Part shown: piece by piece, positions 30,745 through 42,199 of the stretch
How the letters are laid out: every line of letters begins with the position of its first letter
How positions within the stretch are numbered: position 1 is the stretch's first letter
NCBI GenBank assembly: GCA_949316495.1
Contig: OX439004.1
Span: forward strand, 5,690,185 to 5,754,184
Origin: Amphiduros pacificus
Lineage: Eukaryota > Annelida > Polychaeta > Phyllodocida > Hesionidae
DNA length: 64,000 bases
Direction of reading: 5' to 3'
Notes under the pieces: model-generated
The model's input: only the letters and a program-made list of their open reading frames with translations
The model's database searches: none
What the model was told of the DNA's origin: nothing
Program-made: the position numbers and the translations under genes

Positions 30745-31962
30745 TCACTTATTAAGTTTACGATTATGCTTTGAGTGCACAGGAGTAAAATTCATATCCG
30801 GAGGATCACCTGTGTCCATCCTTTCTAAGGATTTAGTTCTATTAATTTTACTTTTAACTTGATCTTTGATTTCTTTTTTGTCTGATTTGTGTCTATTGCT
30901 ATTGATACTTGTATTATTGGATGATGTGGAGGGAGTTTGTGAAGAGGGTTTAGTGGATGTTGCTGTTGGTGGAGTTATAACTGGGATAGTGGATGTTGTA
31001 GTCTGAGTTGATGTTGCTGAAGATTTAGAGGTTTTTGTAAAAAAGGAATAATTTTTGTCATTGATTGGCCATGTTATTTCGGTTTGAATCGCTATTGATT
31101 TGGTTTCTTTTGTTTTTACAGTGCTAGCATAGGATGTTTTTGTATTGTTCAAACTTTCTACACGTTTACGTGCCTCAGGAAAAGAAATGTTTTCAGTGTG
31201 GCGTATTCGCTGAATTTCCTTCTCTTTTAAAAAGGAAGGACAATTCCGCGAATACGATGGATGATTGCCTTGGCAATTGACACATTTTATTATATTTGAA
31301 GAACAATCGTCTCCACTGTGCTGAGCGGTACATTTTGGACATGTTTCATTACCTTTACATCGATCAGATCCATGTCCATACCTCTGACACTTGAAGCAGC
31401 GCAGAGGGTTTGGAATAAATACATCAACTCTAACGTTCAAATATCCAACTTTAATAGATGTTGGAAGCTGCGCTGCTTCAAATGTCAGAATAAACGTATT
31501 GATAGGAATTTTGACACCGTCCTTTTTTATAAATATCCGCTTGCATTGAACAACATCCTGGTCTTTGAGCTCATCCACTATCTCCTCCTCAGAAACTCCC
31601 ACTAAATCTGGGCATCTGATTACTCCTTTTTTATTGTTGAGAGTTTTGTGAGCTGTTATAATAACAGGAACTGTGGCCAACATTCGGCATCGTAGTAGAT
31701 TGTCCGCATGGCTTTTCCGCTCAACCTCAATCAATAATTTATTTCCCATCTTTTTAACGGTTTTTGGTACCCCGGCAATGCCTTGTATCCCCTTTGCAAT
31801 TGCAAAGGGGGACATTTTTGCCAGGGTATGTTCTGCATCGGAACTTTCCGCAATTAAAAATCTAGGCCATTTTTCTGTTTTATTTGAGTCGTCATCACTA
31901 TCTATGTCATTCCTAGGTCGTTTTTGTTTGTTTTGCGCCATGTGTGTTATTTTAAATTTCAT
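30745..31962 (-). CDS. LINE C ORF1
   Basis: 405 aa, identical residue for residue to the ORF1 of E. It is two residues shorter than B and A in the Ser/Thr-rich C-terminal region (SINSNRHKSDKK). All three knuckles are present. Confidence 0.93.
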   Translation of the reverse strand: MKFKITHMAQNKQKRPRNDIDSDDDSNKTEKWPRFLIAESSDAEHTLAKMSPFAIAKGIQGIAGVPKTVKKMGNKLLIEVERKSHADNLLRCRMLATVPVIITAHKTLNNKKGVIRCPDLVGVSEEEIVDELKDQDVVQCKRIFIKKDGVKIPINTFILTFEAAQLPTSIKVGYLNVRVDVFIPNPLRCFKCQRYGHGSDRCKGNETCPKCTAQHSGDDCSSNIIKCVNCQGNHPSYSRNCPSFLKEKEIQRIRHTENISFPEARKRVESLNNTKTSYASTVKTKETKSIAIQTEITWPINDKNYSFFTKTSKSSATSTQTTTSTIPVITPPTATSTKPSSQTPSTSSNNTSINSNRHKSDKKEIKDQVKSKINRTKSLERMDTGDPPDMNFTPVHSKHNRKLNK

Positions 31963-32490
31963 CAGTTAGGTCCCCTACCCACCACGGAGCCCAACAAGGG
32001 GACGCCTTTCTGGGCCGGTAACTCCGAGCCCTGACGCCATGAGGATACCCAACATGACATACTCTAAGAATAAAAACTCCACCCTTTCGGATTTTATTTA
32101 TATCCCTCGATTGACCCAATCAGCAGTAATCTCCTTTCAGGAAGTATAAATCAAAAATTTATCAATTATTCTTAAATTTTAAACATTGAAATTGTCATAA
32201 ATAAAAATCAAATAGCCAGAATATATTAAAGGAAATATACCACAAGCCGGTTAAATCAGATCCAGGCCTAATCTGATCTGCCTGTCTGGTGAACATTTGG
32301 ATCCAAGACAGGCGTGTTGCAACTGGACCGGTATTACTGCCAAACCAGCCCAGTGCTCAGCCCGTCAGGATTCCATATCCTCCCCGATACAGGTCGCATC
32401 CCACGGCAAACAGGACGCCCCTTTAGTCGCCTTTTACGACATGCTGGGGGGCAGTGGGGCTATTCTTTAATCCCCGCACCCACAGGGGAG

Positions 32491-33580
32491 TGTTGATGTT
32501 GATAAAGGCTCATTTTATTGATGTTTATGTTCATGGAGGCTGATTTTATTGAAGCTCCTGTTGGCCGATTTTGTTGATACTGATGTGGGCCGATTTTGTT
32601 GATTCTGATGTGGTCCGATTTTGTTGATTCTGATGTGGGCCGATTTTGTTGATTCTGATGTGGTCCGATTTTGTTGATTCTGATGTGGGCCGATTTTGTT
32701 GATACTGAGGGAGGCTGAGTTTGTTCGTGTTGAGTTAGGCTGCGCCCCTTATGCTTTTTTCTCTGAGGGCGGAATGCAAATTGTTTTTTGCTGAGTAAAA
32801 TTATATATGTAGATAGAGATGTTGATACCTAAAATTTATAACCATGGTTATGACATATGCTCAACAGAGTTCTGGAATCAAAAGTACATGATCCATTATG
32901 CATTGTAACTAACAGGTTGTAACAGCCCAACAAAATGTTACAAAATGACCCAACTGAAGTATATTAGGACTGGCCCATTCGTACGTTGTTTAGGACCTAA
33001 TTTGTAAGTAATAAACTCCAGAATAAATCGTCAATCTTAATTGGCTGACGACTGTTGGCATTATAAAAGAGAAAGTTGTGCTCTATAATGGATGAAAAAA
33101 GCATACAAAATAAGAATTACAATAAACCAAATAAATTATACAACAAAACAAAAATAGCTATAGAATAAACAAAACAAAATTTAAACAAACGTAAACATGA
33201 AATAATCATTGCAGACCGATGAGGTAGTTGAAATTATCTTTGTTCATAAAAAAAACAAAACAAACGTCTCATTTGGTTTATGAACAAAGTTGTGTCTATA
33301 TGTAGTTTTGATTATGTAATTTCTTCTAATATCACTCACACCAACGGAAATTATCGATTTTATTTTAATATTATTTTAATTACCATAATTGTTCTAAATA
33401 CAGGAAATTTTGAACTAAGCCAACTTGAATGTTCTTGTTTTATCGATTGTGAAGCATCTCCAAGCAATATGGACTGATAATTTCACACATCAATGGACAA
33501 TGATGATATAAAGTTGGGTTTTGTGGTCTTTTTGTGAGTAACATTGTCATCACGCACTCCCTTGTCTTTGTTTTCATGCA
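32491..33580. repeat. Flank segment, copy 2, with unique DNA
   Basis: Minisatellite-derived part (to 32886) followed by about 695 bp of unique AT-rich DNA. By eye it matches 40098-41187 without difference (offset 7607). A TATA-like attataaaag lies at about 33060 and a 65-codon plus-strand frame at 33280-33477; neither is convincing as a gene. It ends in ttttcatgca, where LINE D begins. Confidence 0.9.
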
Positions 33581-34284
33581 ATGAATGAATGAATGAATGG
33601 TTGCTTAGAGGCACATCAACCACTAAGGTTATTTAGTGCCTAAAAATGGTAAAAATGAATGAATGAATGGTTTCACATTGACACAATAAAGTGCCAAAAC
33701 AGTAAAAATAGAAACGTAATATTGACTAGAAACAAAATGTAAATGTTAATACAATATGTAGATAACACAAGAATTTATAAACTGTGAACAGCATTTATAT
33801 AATATCAATCAAATATAATAAATATGTATAATTTGTTTAAAAGACTTTATCAGTATGATGTTTTGCAGTTCTTGATACATAAGTCAATGACATAAATAAA
33901 CAAAAGCTCTGCCCTTAAAACTGATTATAAAGTCCTATGTGAGTTAAAAACGATACTATTACAGAAGTATCTACAGTATCAAATAACGTATGTAAATCTT
34001 GTACATTAAAATATTGAGTTCGTATAATATCAAAATCAATACACTCAATTAAAATATGTTTAATAGTCAAAGCCCTTTGACAACCAATACATTCCGGTTG
34101 ATCTTCACCTTTAAGCAGATAACAGTGTGTCAAATGACTATGTCCTATTCTTATACGGGTTAAAACAGACTCTTCTCTACGGTTAATTCTAATAGCACCT
34201 TTAGTTTTGCCTAGAACGGGCTTAATTTCATGTAATTTATTAAAAATAGCTTCGTTCCAGCGCAACTGCCATTTAGAACGTAAA
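33581..34284 (-). mobile_element. LINE D: 3' fragment, duplicate of the start of LINE F
   Basis: Tail, 3' UTR and the last 116 codons of ORF2 (33915-34265). It ends where LINE E begins. It matches the first 704 bp of F (41188-41891), including the private variants gatacataag and gatactattacag. Its continuation is not found on the other side of E, so it is a duplicated piece of F, not an independent insertion. Confidence 0.9.
33915..34284 (-). pseudogene. LINE D ORF2, C-terminal fragment
   Basis: Encodes the region after RNase H: RWNEAIFNKLHE, the LTRIRIGHSHLTHCYLL block and the C-terminal CCHC knuckle, to the normal stop. No catalytic domain is present. Confidence 0.85.
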
Positions 34285-34617
34285 TGAATGAATGAATGAA
34301 TGGTTGCTTAGAGGCACATCAACCACTAAGGTTATATAGTGCCTAAAAATGGTAAAAATGAATGAATGAATGGTTTCACATTAACACAATAAAGTGCCAA
34401 AACAGTAAAAATAGAAACGTAATATTGACTAGAAACAAAATGTAAACGTTAATACAATATGTAGATAACACAAGAATTTATCAACTGTGAACAGCATTTA
34501 TATAATATCAATCAAATATAATAAATATGGATGATTTGTTTAAAAGACTTTATCAGTATGATGTTTTGCAGTTCTTGATAAATAAGTCAATGACATAAAT
34601 AAACAAAAGCTCTGCCC

Positions 34618-37600
34618 TTAAAACTGATTATAAAGTCCTATGTGAGTTAAAAACGATACTATGACAGAAGTATCTACAGTATCAAATAACGTATGTAAAT
34701 CTTGTACATTAAAATATTGAGTTCTTATAATATCAAAATCAATACACTCAATTAAAATATGTTTAATAGTCAAAGCCCTTTGACAACCAATACATTCCGG
34801 TTGATCTTCACCTTTAAGCAGATAACAGTGCGTCAAATGACTATGACCTATTCTTATACGGGTTAAAACTGACTCTTCTCTACGGTTAATTCTAATAGCA
34901 CCTTTAGTTTTGCCTAGAATGGGCTTAATTTCATGTAATTTATTAAAAATAGCTTCGTTCCAGCGTGATTGCGATTTAGAACGTAAAAAAACAGTAATAT
35001 ATTTCTTAAATTCTGTATAAGGTATTAGCATATTTATTGGCCGCTTATCCAATGCTGCCTTGGCAGCTTGGTCCGCAGCCTCATTTCCAAGGATTCCAAT
35101 ATGACTGGGAATCCAGTAAAAACGAATCTCTTTATTTTCCTCAGTACAGAGTTTGTGATGCCGTTCAAGGATATTGTAAATAAAAGGATTTTTCCAATCC
35201 TTTGCTTTCATTGCTTGTAAAGAAGACAATGAATCACAAAATATTAAAAATTTTCGATGTGGAGAAGTCTCCACATGATCTAAAGCTAGGTATAAAGCAT
35301 GAAGTTCTGCAGAATAAATAGATGATTTATTTGGCAGACGTTCTGAATAAATATGATTGCCCTTAACAGCAGCTGCAGCAGCCTTGTCATCATCAAACGA
35401 TCCATCAGTGTATATACACTGATATCCAGTGAAGATAGATTTTATTTCATTATATCTATTTATATACAGGGATGGATCGGTTGAGAATTTCTTTAATTCC
35501 GTCATGGCTAAATTAATATTTAAAGTTTCATAGGTCCATGGAGGTGTTTCTGGATATTGAAATTTAGCTATTTGATTCGGATTTAAATTTAAGGATTGTA
35601 AAGATTCTTTAATGCGAATGCCAAAAGTCGGTATTGTATTTGGTTTATTTTCAAAAAGATCAACATAATTTGGATTAAATACAGTATCATGGGCAGGATT
35701 GTCTGGACAAGCTGCAATTTTTGCAGCATACTGAAGGGCAAGCTTTTCTCTTCTTAAATCAAGAGGCAGCTCATCTGCCTCAACTGCCAAGCTATCTGCA
35801 GGCGATGTACGAAATGCACCAAGGCAGAGTCGTAAACCTTGATTTTGTATAGGATCAAGCATTTTAATATAAGATGGACGTGCTGATCCATATACCATAC
35901 ACCCATAATCAAGCTTAGAACGTACCAATGCTCTATACAATTGTAATAAAATATTACGGTCCCCTCCCCAATCGGTATGGGCAAGAACCCTTAATAAATC
36001 TAATGCCTTCTGGCATTTCTTCTTAACATATTTAATGTGGGGAATAAAAGATAATTTTCTGTCAAAAATAAGTCCAAGAAACTTGGTTTCTTCGACAACA
36101 GGTATCCGAGTTTGGCCTAAATAAAGATCAGGATCTGGGTGAACCTTCCATTTTTTACAAAAGTGCATACACATAGTTTTCTTTAAAGAAAATTTAAATC
36201 CGTTATGATCAGCCCATTCTTGTAATCTATTTAAGTGTTGTTGGAGCTGTCGTTCTATTGTATGCATGCTTGTGGACCTGTAGCTTAAGTTGAAATCATC
36301 GACAAAAAGTGAGCAATCTGCTCCAGGCCTCATACAATCAACAATGCTGTTAATTTTAATAATAAAAAGGGTGACTGATAATATACTTCCCTGTGGAACA
36401 CCCATTTCCTGATCAAAAACATTAGAAAGTGATGAACCAACTCGGACCCTGAATTGTCTATTTGACAAAAAATTTTGAATAAAAAGGGGTAAACGACCCC
36501 TTAATCCCATATCATATAAATCGCTCATTATTCCAAATTTCCATGTAGTATCGTACGCTTTCTCTAAATCAAAGAAAATGCTAACCACATGCTCACCTTT
36601 TAAAAAACCCTCTCTTATAAATGTCTCTAAACGTACCAGGTGGTCAATGGTACTTCGAGTTTTTCTAAAGCCACTCTGTGCAACAGAAATATAAGCTGCA
36701 GTTTCTAAAAACCAAACTAAACGCTCATTAATCATTCGCTCCATTGTTTTACAGATACAACTGGTTAAAGCAATGGGGCGATAATTATTTGAATCTGAGG
36801 AGTCTTTGCCAGGCTTAGGAATGGGAATAATAGTGGCTTCACTCCATGAAGGAGGAAAAACTCCATTTTCCCAAATATTATTAAAAATATTTAAAAGATG
36901 CCCAAGTGATTGATCAGGGAGGTGTTTAAGGATTTGGTAGTGAATTTGATCAGGCCCAGGAGCGGTATCATGAGATTTATTCAAAGCAAGTTTCAAATCA
37001 TCTATTGTAAATGATTTATTATATTGTTCCAAGTTATGAGATATAAAATTTAGTTGGTTTCTTTCTTTTCTATTTTTTATTTGTTGAAATTTTGCAGAAT
37101 AATTATTGGATGAGGAATTCTTGGAAATTGTTTGACCTATTGTGTTACCTATTTCAGTGGGATTTGTAATTAATTGGCCATTATGAGTTAGATGTTTGAT
37201 CCTTGCTCCACCTCCCTTCCCCGAAATTTTACGCACCATATCCCAGCATTTTTTAATCGGTGTACGCGTATTTAATTTGGAAACATAATCCTTCCAACTT
37301 TTTCTTTTGCTTATTTTAATAATATAACGGGCTTTAGCTCTTTTAACTCGAAATTGGTGCAAATTATATTGAGTTGGCTGTCGATTAAATTTTTTCAGAG
37401 CTTTTTTGCGCTCCTTGACAGCTTTTTTGCACTCATCATTAAACCAGGGTTTTTCTTTAATTTTAGAATTTGGCTTTGATTTGGGAATACACCCATCAGC
37501 AATATCATACAATGTATCTGTAAAAACTTGAAGAGGATCATTTACATTGTTAAAAAGTACTGGAGTTATTCTATTGAAACAGGATGTTTGAAATTTTGCC

Positions 37601-38349
37601 CAATCGGCTTTATGAAATTTCCACTTGGGGATTCTTTCATCTGGTGGAGGAAAATGGTTATTTAAAATAATGGGGTAGTGATCACTACCCCATTGATCTT
37701 CCTCTACTTCCCAGGAATAGTCTAAAAATAAATTTGGAGTGCACATGGAGAGATCTATTGATGTTAAAGAGCCTGTAGCAGGATGTAAATAGGTTGGAGA
37801 ATCGTCATTCCAAAGGCACAAACTATTGTTATTTAAGAAATCTTCTATTATACGTCCTTTGGCATCAGTATTGTTTCTGCCACCCCAAAGATAGTTGTGA
37901 GCATTAAAGTCACCAACTAGCATATACGGTTGTGGCAGCTGAGTTATTAAGTTATTTAAATCTGTAATATTTATTGGTTCACTTGGTGGCAAATATACTG
38001 AACATATTGTTAATGTATTGTGCAGGGTAATCCTGACTGCAGAAGTTTGTAAATTAGTATTTAATGTCACTTTACTTTGGGGTATACAGGATTTAACAAA
38101 AATAGAAACTCCGCCATGTGCTCGGTCCATTGCATCTATTGAACCAACTTTATTATAAGGTACATATCCCTTAAATGTTGTTGAGTTATCTTTAAAATTA
38201 GTTTCCTGTAAACAAATAACAGATGCATTATATTTTTGGGCTAATAACTCCAGTTCTGGTCTGTTTGCCTCAAATCCTCTACAATTCCATTGTATGATAT
38301 TGCCGATAGCCATATTAAGAATAATGAGAAAAAATATATGATTCAGCAT
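34618..38349 (-). CDS. LINE E ORF2
   Basis: About 1243 aa, uninterrupted, all catalytic motifs present. The N-terminal two-thirds match C. Private changes include SLSNVF before MGVPQGS, CDSLSSLQAMK in RNase H, NILERHHKLC, and SKSQSRW where other copies have a tryptophan (SKWQ). The last might matter for fold, but it lies outside the catalytic residues. Confidence 0.92.
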   Translation of the reverse strand: MLNHIFFLIILNMAIGNIIQWNCRGFEANRPELELLAQKYNASVICLQETNFKDNSTTFKGYVPYNKVGSIDAMDRAHGGVSIFVKSCIPQSKVTLNTNLQTSAVRITLHNTLTICSVYLPPSEPINITDLNNLITQLPQPYMLVGDFNAHNYLWGGRNNTDAKGRIIEDFLNNNSLCLWNDDSPTYLHPATGSLTSIDLSMCTPNLFLDYSWEVEEDQWGSDHYPIILNNHFPPPDERIPKWKFHKADWAKFQTSCFNRITPVLFNNVNDPLQVFTDTLYDIADGCIPKSKPNSKIKEKPWFNDECKKAVKERKKALKKFNRQPTQYNLHQFRVKRAKARYIIKISKRKSWKDYVSKLNTRTPIKKCWDMVRKISGKGGGARIKHLTHNGQLITNPTEIGNTIGQTISKNSSSNNYSAKFQQIKNRKERNQLNFISHNLEQYNKSFTIDDLKLALNKSHDTAPGPDQIHYQILKHLPDQSLGHLLNIFNNIWENGVFPPSWSEATIIPIPKPGKDSSDSNNYRPIALTSCICKTMERMINERLVWFLETAAYISVAQSGFRKTRSTIDHLVRLETFIREGFLKGEHVVSIFFDLEKAYDTTWKFGIMSDLYDMGLRGRLPLFIQNFLSNRQFRVRVGSSLSNVFDQEMGVPQGSILSVTLFIIKINSIVDCMRPGADCSLFVDDFNLSYRSTSMHTIERQLQQHLNRLQEWADHNGFKFSLKKTMCMHFCKKWKVHPDPDLYLGQTRIPVVEETKFLGLIFDRKLSFIPHIKYVKKKCQKALDLLRVLAHTDWGGDRNILLQLYRALVRSKLDYGCMVYGSARPSYIKMLDPIQNQGLRLCLGAFRTSPADSLAVEADELPLDLRREKLALQYAAKIAACPDNPAHDTVFNPNYVDLFENKPNTIPTFGIRIKESLQSLNLNPNQIAKFQYPETPPWTYETLNINLAMTELKKFSTDPSLYINRYNEIKSIFTGYQCIYTDGSFDDDKAAAAAVKGNHIYSERLPNKSSIYSAELHALYLALDHVETSPHRKFLIFCDSLSSLQAMKAKDWKNPFIYNILERHHKLCTEENKEIRFYWIPSHIGILGNEAADQAAKAALDKRPINMLIPYTEFKKYITVFLRSKSQSRWNEAIFNKLHEIKPILGKTKGAIRINRREESVLTRIRIGHSHLTHCYLLKGEDQPECIGCQRALTIKHILIECIDFDIIRTQYFNVQDLHTLFDTVDTSVIVSFLTHIGLYNQF

Positions 38350-38351
38350 AA

Positions 38352-39569
38352 TCACTTATTAAGTTTACGATTATGCTTTGAGTGCACAGGAGTAAAATTC
38401 ATATCCGGAGGATCACCTGTGTCCATCCTTTCTAAGGATTTAGTTCTATTAATTTTACTTTTAACTTGATCTTTGATTTCTTTTTTGTCTGATTTGTGTC
38501 TATTGCTATTGATACTTGTATTATTGGATGATGTGGAGGGAGTTTGTGAAGAGGGTTTAGTGGATGTTGCTGTTGGTGGAGTTATAACTGGGATAGTGGA
38601 TGTTGTAGTCTGAGTTGATGTTGCTGAAGATTTAGAGGTTTTTGTAAAAAAGGAATAATTTTTGTCATTGATTGGCCATGTTATTTCGGTTTGAATCGCT
38701 ATTGATTTGGTTTCTTTTGTTTTTACAGTGCTAGCATAGGATGTTTTTGTATTGTTCAAACTTTCTACACGTTTACGTGCCTCAGGAAAAGAAATGTTTT
38801 CAGTGTGGCGTATTCGCTGAATTTCCTTCTCTTTTAAAAAGGAAGGACAATTCCGCGAATACGATGGATGATTGCCTTGGCAATTGACACATTTTATTAT
38901 ATTTGAAGAACAATCGTCTCCACTGTGCTGAGCGGTACATTTTGGACATGTTTCATTACCTTTACATCGATCAGATCCATGTCCATACCTCTGACACTTG
39001 AAGCAGCGCAGAGGGTTTGGAATAAATACATCAACTCTAACGTTCAAATATCCAACTTTAATAGATGTTGGAAGCTGCGCTGCTTCAAATGTCAGAATAA
39101 ACGTATTGATAGGAATTTTGACACCGTCCTTTTTTATAAATATCCGCTTGCATTGAACAACATCCTGGTCTTTGAGCTCATCCACTATCTCCTCCTCAGA
39201 AACTCCCACTAAATCTGGGCATCTGATTACTCCTTTTTTATTGTTGAGAGTTTTGTGAGCTGTTATAATAACAGGAACTGTGGCCAACATTCGGCATCGT
39301 AGTAGATTGTCCGCATGGCTTTTCCGCTCAACCTCAATCAATAATTTATTTCCCATCTTTTTAACGGTTTTTGGTACCCCGGCAATGCCTTGTATCCCCT
39401 TTGCAATTGCAAAGGGGGACATTTTTGCCAGGGTATGTTCTGCATCGGAACTTTCCGCAATTAAAAATCTAGGCCATTTTTCTGTTTTATTTGAGTCGTC
39501 ATCACTATCTATGTCATTCCTAGGTCGTTTTTGTTTGTTTTGCGCCATGTGTGTTATTTTAAATTTCAT
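38352..39569 (-). CDS. LINE E ORF1
   Basis: 405 aa, identical to the ORF1 of C, as expected for a segmental duplicate and not an independent insertion. Confidence 0.93.
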   Translation of the reverse strand: MKFKITHMAQNKQKRPRNDIDSDDDSNKTEKWPRFLIAESSDAEHTLAKMSPFAIAKGIQGIAGVPKTVKKMGNKLLIEVERKSHADNLLRCRMLATVPVIITAHKTLNNKKGVIRCPDLVGVSEEEIVDELKDQDVVQCKRIFIKKDGVKIPINTFILTFEAAQLPTSIKVGYLNVRVDVFIPNPLRCFKCQRYGHGSDRCKGNETCPKCTAQHSGDDCSSNIIKCVNCQGNHPSYSRNCPSFLKEKEIQRIRHTENISFPEARKRVESLNNTKTSYASTVKTKETKSIAIQTEITWPINDKNYSFFTKTSKSSATSTQTTTSTIPVITPPTATSTKPSSQTPSTSSNNTSINSNRHKSDKKEIKDQVKSKINRTKSLERMDTGDPPDMNFTPVHSKHNRKLNK

Positions 39570-40097
39570 CAGTTAGGTCCCCTACCCACCACGGAGCCCA
39601 ACAAGGGGACGCCTTTCTGGGCCGGTAACTCCGAGCCCTGACGCCATGAGGATACCCAACATGACATACTCTAAGAATAAAAACTCCACCCTTTCGGATT
39701 TTATTTATATCCCTCGATTGACCCAATCAGCAGTAATCTCCTTTCAGGAAGTATAAATCAAAAATTTATCAATTATTCTTAAATTTTAAACATTGAAATT
39801 GTCATAAATAAAAATCAAATAGCCAGAATATATTAAAGGAAATATACCACAAGCCGGTTAAATCAGATCCAGGCCTAATCTGATCTGCCTGTCTGGTGAA
39901 CATTTGGATCCAAGACAGGCGTGTTGCAACTGGACCGGTATTACTGCCAAACCAGCCCAGTGCTCAGCCCGTCAGGATTCCATATCCTCCCCGATACAGG
40001 TCGCATCCCACGGCAAACAGGACGCCCCTTTAGTCGCCTTTTACGACATGCTGGGGGGCAGTGGGGCTATTCTTTAATCCCCGCACCCACAGGGGAG

Positions 40098-41187
40098 TGT
40101 TGATGTTGATAAAGGCTCATTTTATTGATGTTTATGTTCATGGAGGCTGATTTTATTGAAGCTCCTGTTGGCCGATTTTGTTGATACTGATGTGGGCCGA
40201 TTTTGTTGATTCTGATGTGGTCCGATTTTGTTGATTCTGATGTGGGCCGATTTTGTTGATTCTGATGTGGTCCGATTTTGTTGATTCTGATGTGGGCCGA
40301 TTTTGTTGATACTGAGGGAGGCTGAGTTTGTTCGTGTTGAGTTAGGCTGCGCCCCTTATGCTTTTTTCTCTGAGGGCGGAATGCAAATTGTTTTTTGCTG
40401 AGTAAAATTATATATGTAGATAGAGATGTTGATACCTAAAATTTATAACCATGGTTATGACATATGCTCAACAGAGTTCTGGAATCAAAAGTACATGATC
40501 CATTATGCATTGTAACTAACAGGTTGTAACAGCCCAACAAAATGTTACAAAATGACCCAACTGAAGTATATTAGGACTGGCCCATTCGTACGTTGTTTAG
40601 GACCTAATTTGTAAGTAATAAACTCCAGAATAAATCGTCAATCTTAATTGGCTGACGACTGTTGGCATTATAAAAGAGAAAGTTGTGCTCTATAATGGAT
40701 GAAAAAAGCATACAAAATAAGAATTACAATAAACCAAATAAATTATACAACAAAACAAAAATAGCTATAGAATAAACAAAACAAAATTTAAACAAACGTA
40801 AACATGAAATAATCATTGCAGACCGATGAGGTAGTTGAAATTATCTTTGTTCATAAAAAAAACAAAACAAACGTCTCATTTGGTTTATGAACAAAGTTGT
40901 GTCTATATGTAGTTTTGATTATGTAATTTCTTCTAATATCACTCACACCAACGGAAATTATCGATTTTATTTTAATATTATTTTAATTACCATAATTGTT
41001 CTAAATACAGGAAATTTTGAACTAAGCCAACTTGAATGTTCTTGTTTTATCGATTGTGAAGCATCTCCAAGCAATATGGACTGATAATTTCACACATCAA
41101 TGGACAATGATGATATAAAGTTGGGTTTTGTGGTCTTTTTGTGAGTAACATTGTCATCACGCACTCCCTTGTCTTTGTTTTCATGCA
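40098..41187. repeat. Flank segment, copy 3, with unique DNA
   Basis: Offset copy of 32491-33580. It is followed by LINE F, which here continues past the point at which D is cut. Confidence 0.9.
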
Positions 41188-41521
41188 ATGAATGAATGAA
41201 TGAATGGTTGCTTAGAGGCACATCAACCACTAAGGTTATTTAGTGCCTAAAAATGGTAAAAATGAATGAATGAATGGTTTCACATTGACACAATAAAGTG
41301 CCAAAACAGTAAAAATAGAAACGTAATATTGACTAGAAACAAAATGTAAATGTTAATACAATATGTAGATAACACAAGAATTTATAAACTGTGAACAGCA
41401 TTTATATAATATCAATCAAATATAATAAATATGTATAATTTGTTTAAAAGACTTTATCAGTATGATGTTTTGCAGTTCTTGATACATAAGTCAATGACAT
41501 AAATAAACAAAAGCTCTGCCC

Positions 41522-42199
41522 TTAAAACTGATTATAAAGTCCTATGTGAGTTAAAAACGATACTATTACAGAAGTATCTACAGTATCAAATAACGTATGT
41601 AAATCTTGTACATTAAAATATTGAGTTCGTATAATATCAAAATCAATACACTCAATTAAAATATGTTTAATAGTCAAAGCCCTTTGACAACCAATACATT
41701 CCGGTTGATCTTCACCTTTAAGCAGATAACAGTGTGTCAAATGACTATGTCCTATTCTTATACGGGTTAAAACAGACTCTTCTCTACGGTTAATTCTAAT
41801 AGCACCTTTAGTTTTGCCTAGAACGGGCTTAATTTCATGTAATTTATTAAAAATAGCTTCGTTCCAGCGCAACTGCCATTTAGAACGTAAAAAAACAGTA
41901 ATATATTTCTTAAACTCTGTATATGGAATAAGTAAATCTATTGGGCGTTTGTCCAATGCTGCTTTGGCAGCTTGGTCAGCGGCCTCATTTCCATGGATTC
42001 CAATGTGACTGGGGATCCAATAAAAACGTATTTCTTTATTATCATCTGTACAGAGTCTATGATACCGTTCGAGAATTTTGTAAATAAAGGGATTTTTCCA
42101 ATCCTTTGCTTTCAATGCTTGTAAACAAGACAAAGAATCAGAAAAAATTAAAAATGTTTGGTGTGGAGAAGTCTCCACATGATCCAAAGCAAGGTACAA
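41522..42199 (-). pseudogene. LINE F ORF2, split C-terminal part
   Basis: 225 codons from the middle of RNase H (third and fourth acidic boxes FSDSLS and GNEAAD present) to the stop. The first part of RNase H continues at 48029-48138 after G. Lineage markers KILERYHRLC and IDLLIPY match G and I. Confidence 0.88.
42185..42199. repeat. Target-site duplication of LINE G, left copy
   Basis: CAAAGCAAGGTACA(A), repeated at 48015-48029. It is 14 bp, or 15 if the last A is counted, and lies within ORF2 of F. Confidence 0.95.

Larger units (their letters stand above)
26687..32490 (-). mobile_element. Full-length I/Nimb-like LINE C
   Basis: 5804 bp with both ORFs open and a short tail of only two TGAA units. 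Its 3' flank is aatcaaaagta, an insertion point seen empty at 32887 and 40494. Its 5' flank is the minisatellite segment, not the other side of that insertion point. The two ends therefore do not belong to one insertion event: C looks like a recombinant between two LINE copies. Confidence 0.92.
34285..40097 (-). mobile_element. Full-length I/Nimb-like LINE E, inserted in D
   Basis: 5813 bp, both ORFs open. The 3' end interrupts D at ...gaacgtaaa, a site seen empty in F at about 41891. Upstream of about 36.8 kb (towards the 5' end) E is near-identical to C with the constant offset 7607. Downstream of that it differs and resembles A in places (gcgatgtacgaaatg, tttggcctaaataaag). Its 5' end abuts a third copy of the flank instead of the rest of D. 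E is therefore best read as a hybrid produced by crossing-over between C and a LINE inserted in F. Confidence 0.92.
41188..42199 (-). mobile_element. LINE F, 3' piece
   Basis: 3' UTR and ORF2 C-terminus up to the RNase H domain, where LINE G is inserted. F resumes at 48029 for 110 bp, is interrupted again by H, and its remainder must lie beyond the right edge of the window. Confidence 0.9.

Noticed and set aside
33055-33480. TATA-like attataaaag followed by a 65-codon ORF as a small host gene
   Set aside because: AT-rich context, no recognisable domain, no splice or poly(A) support. The sequence is simply duplicated at 40.66-41.08 kb with the segment.
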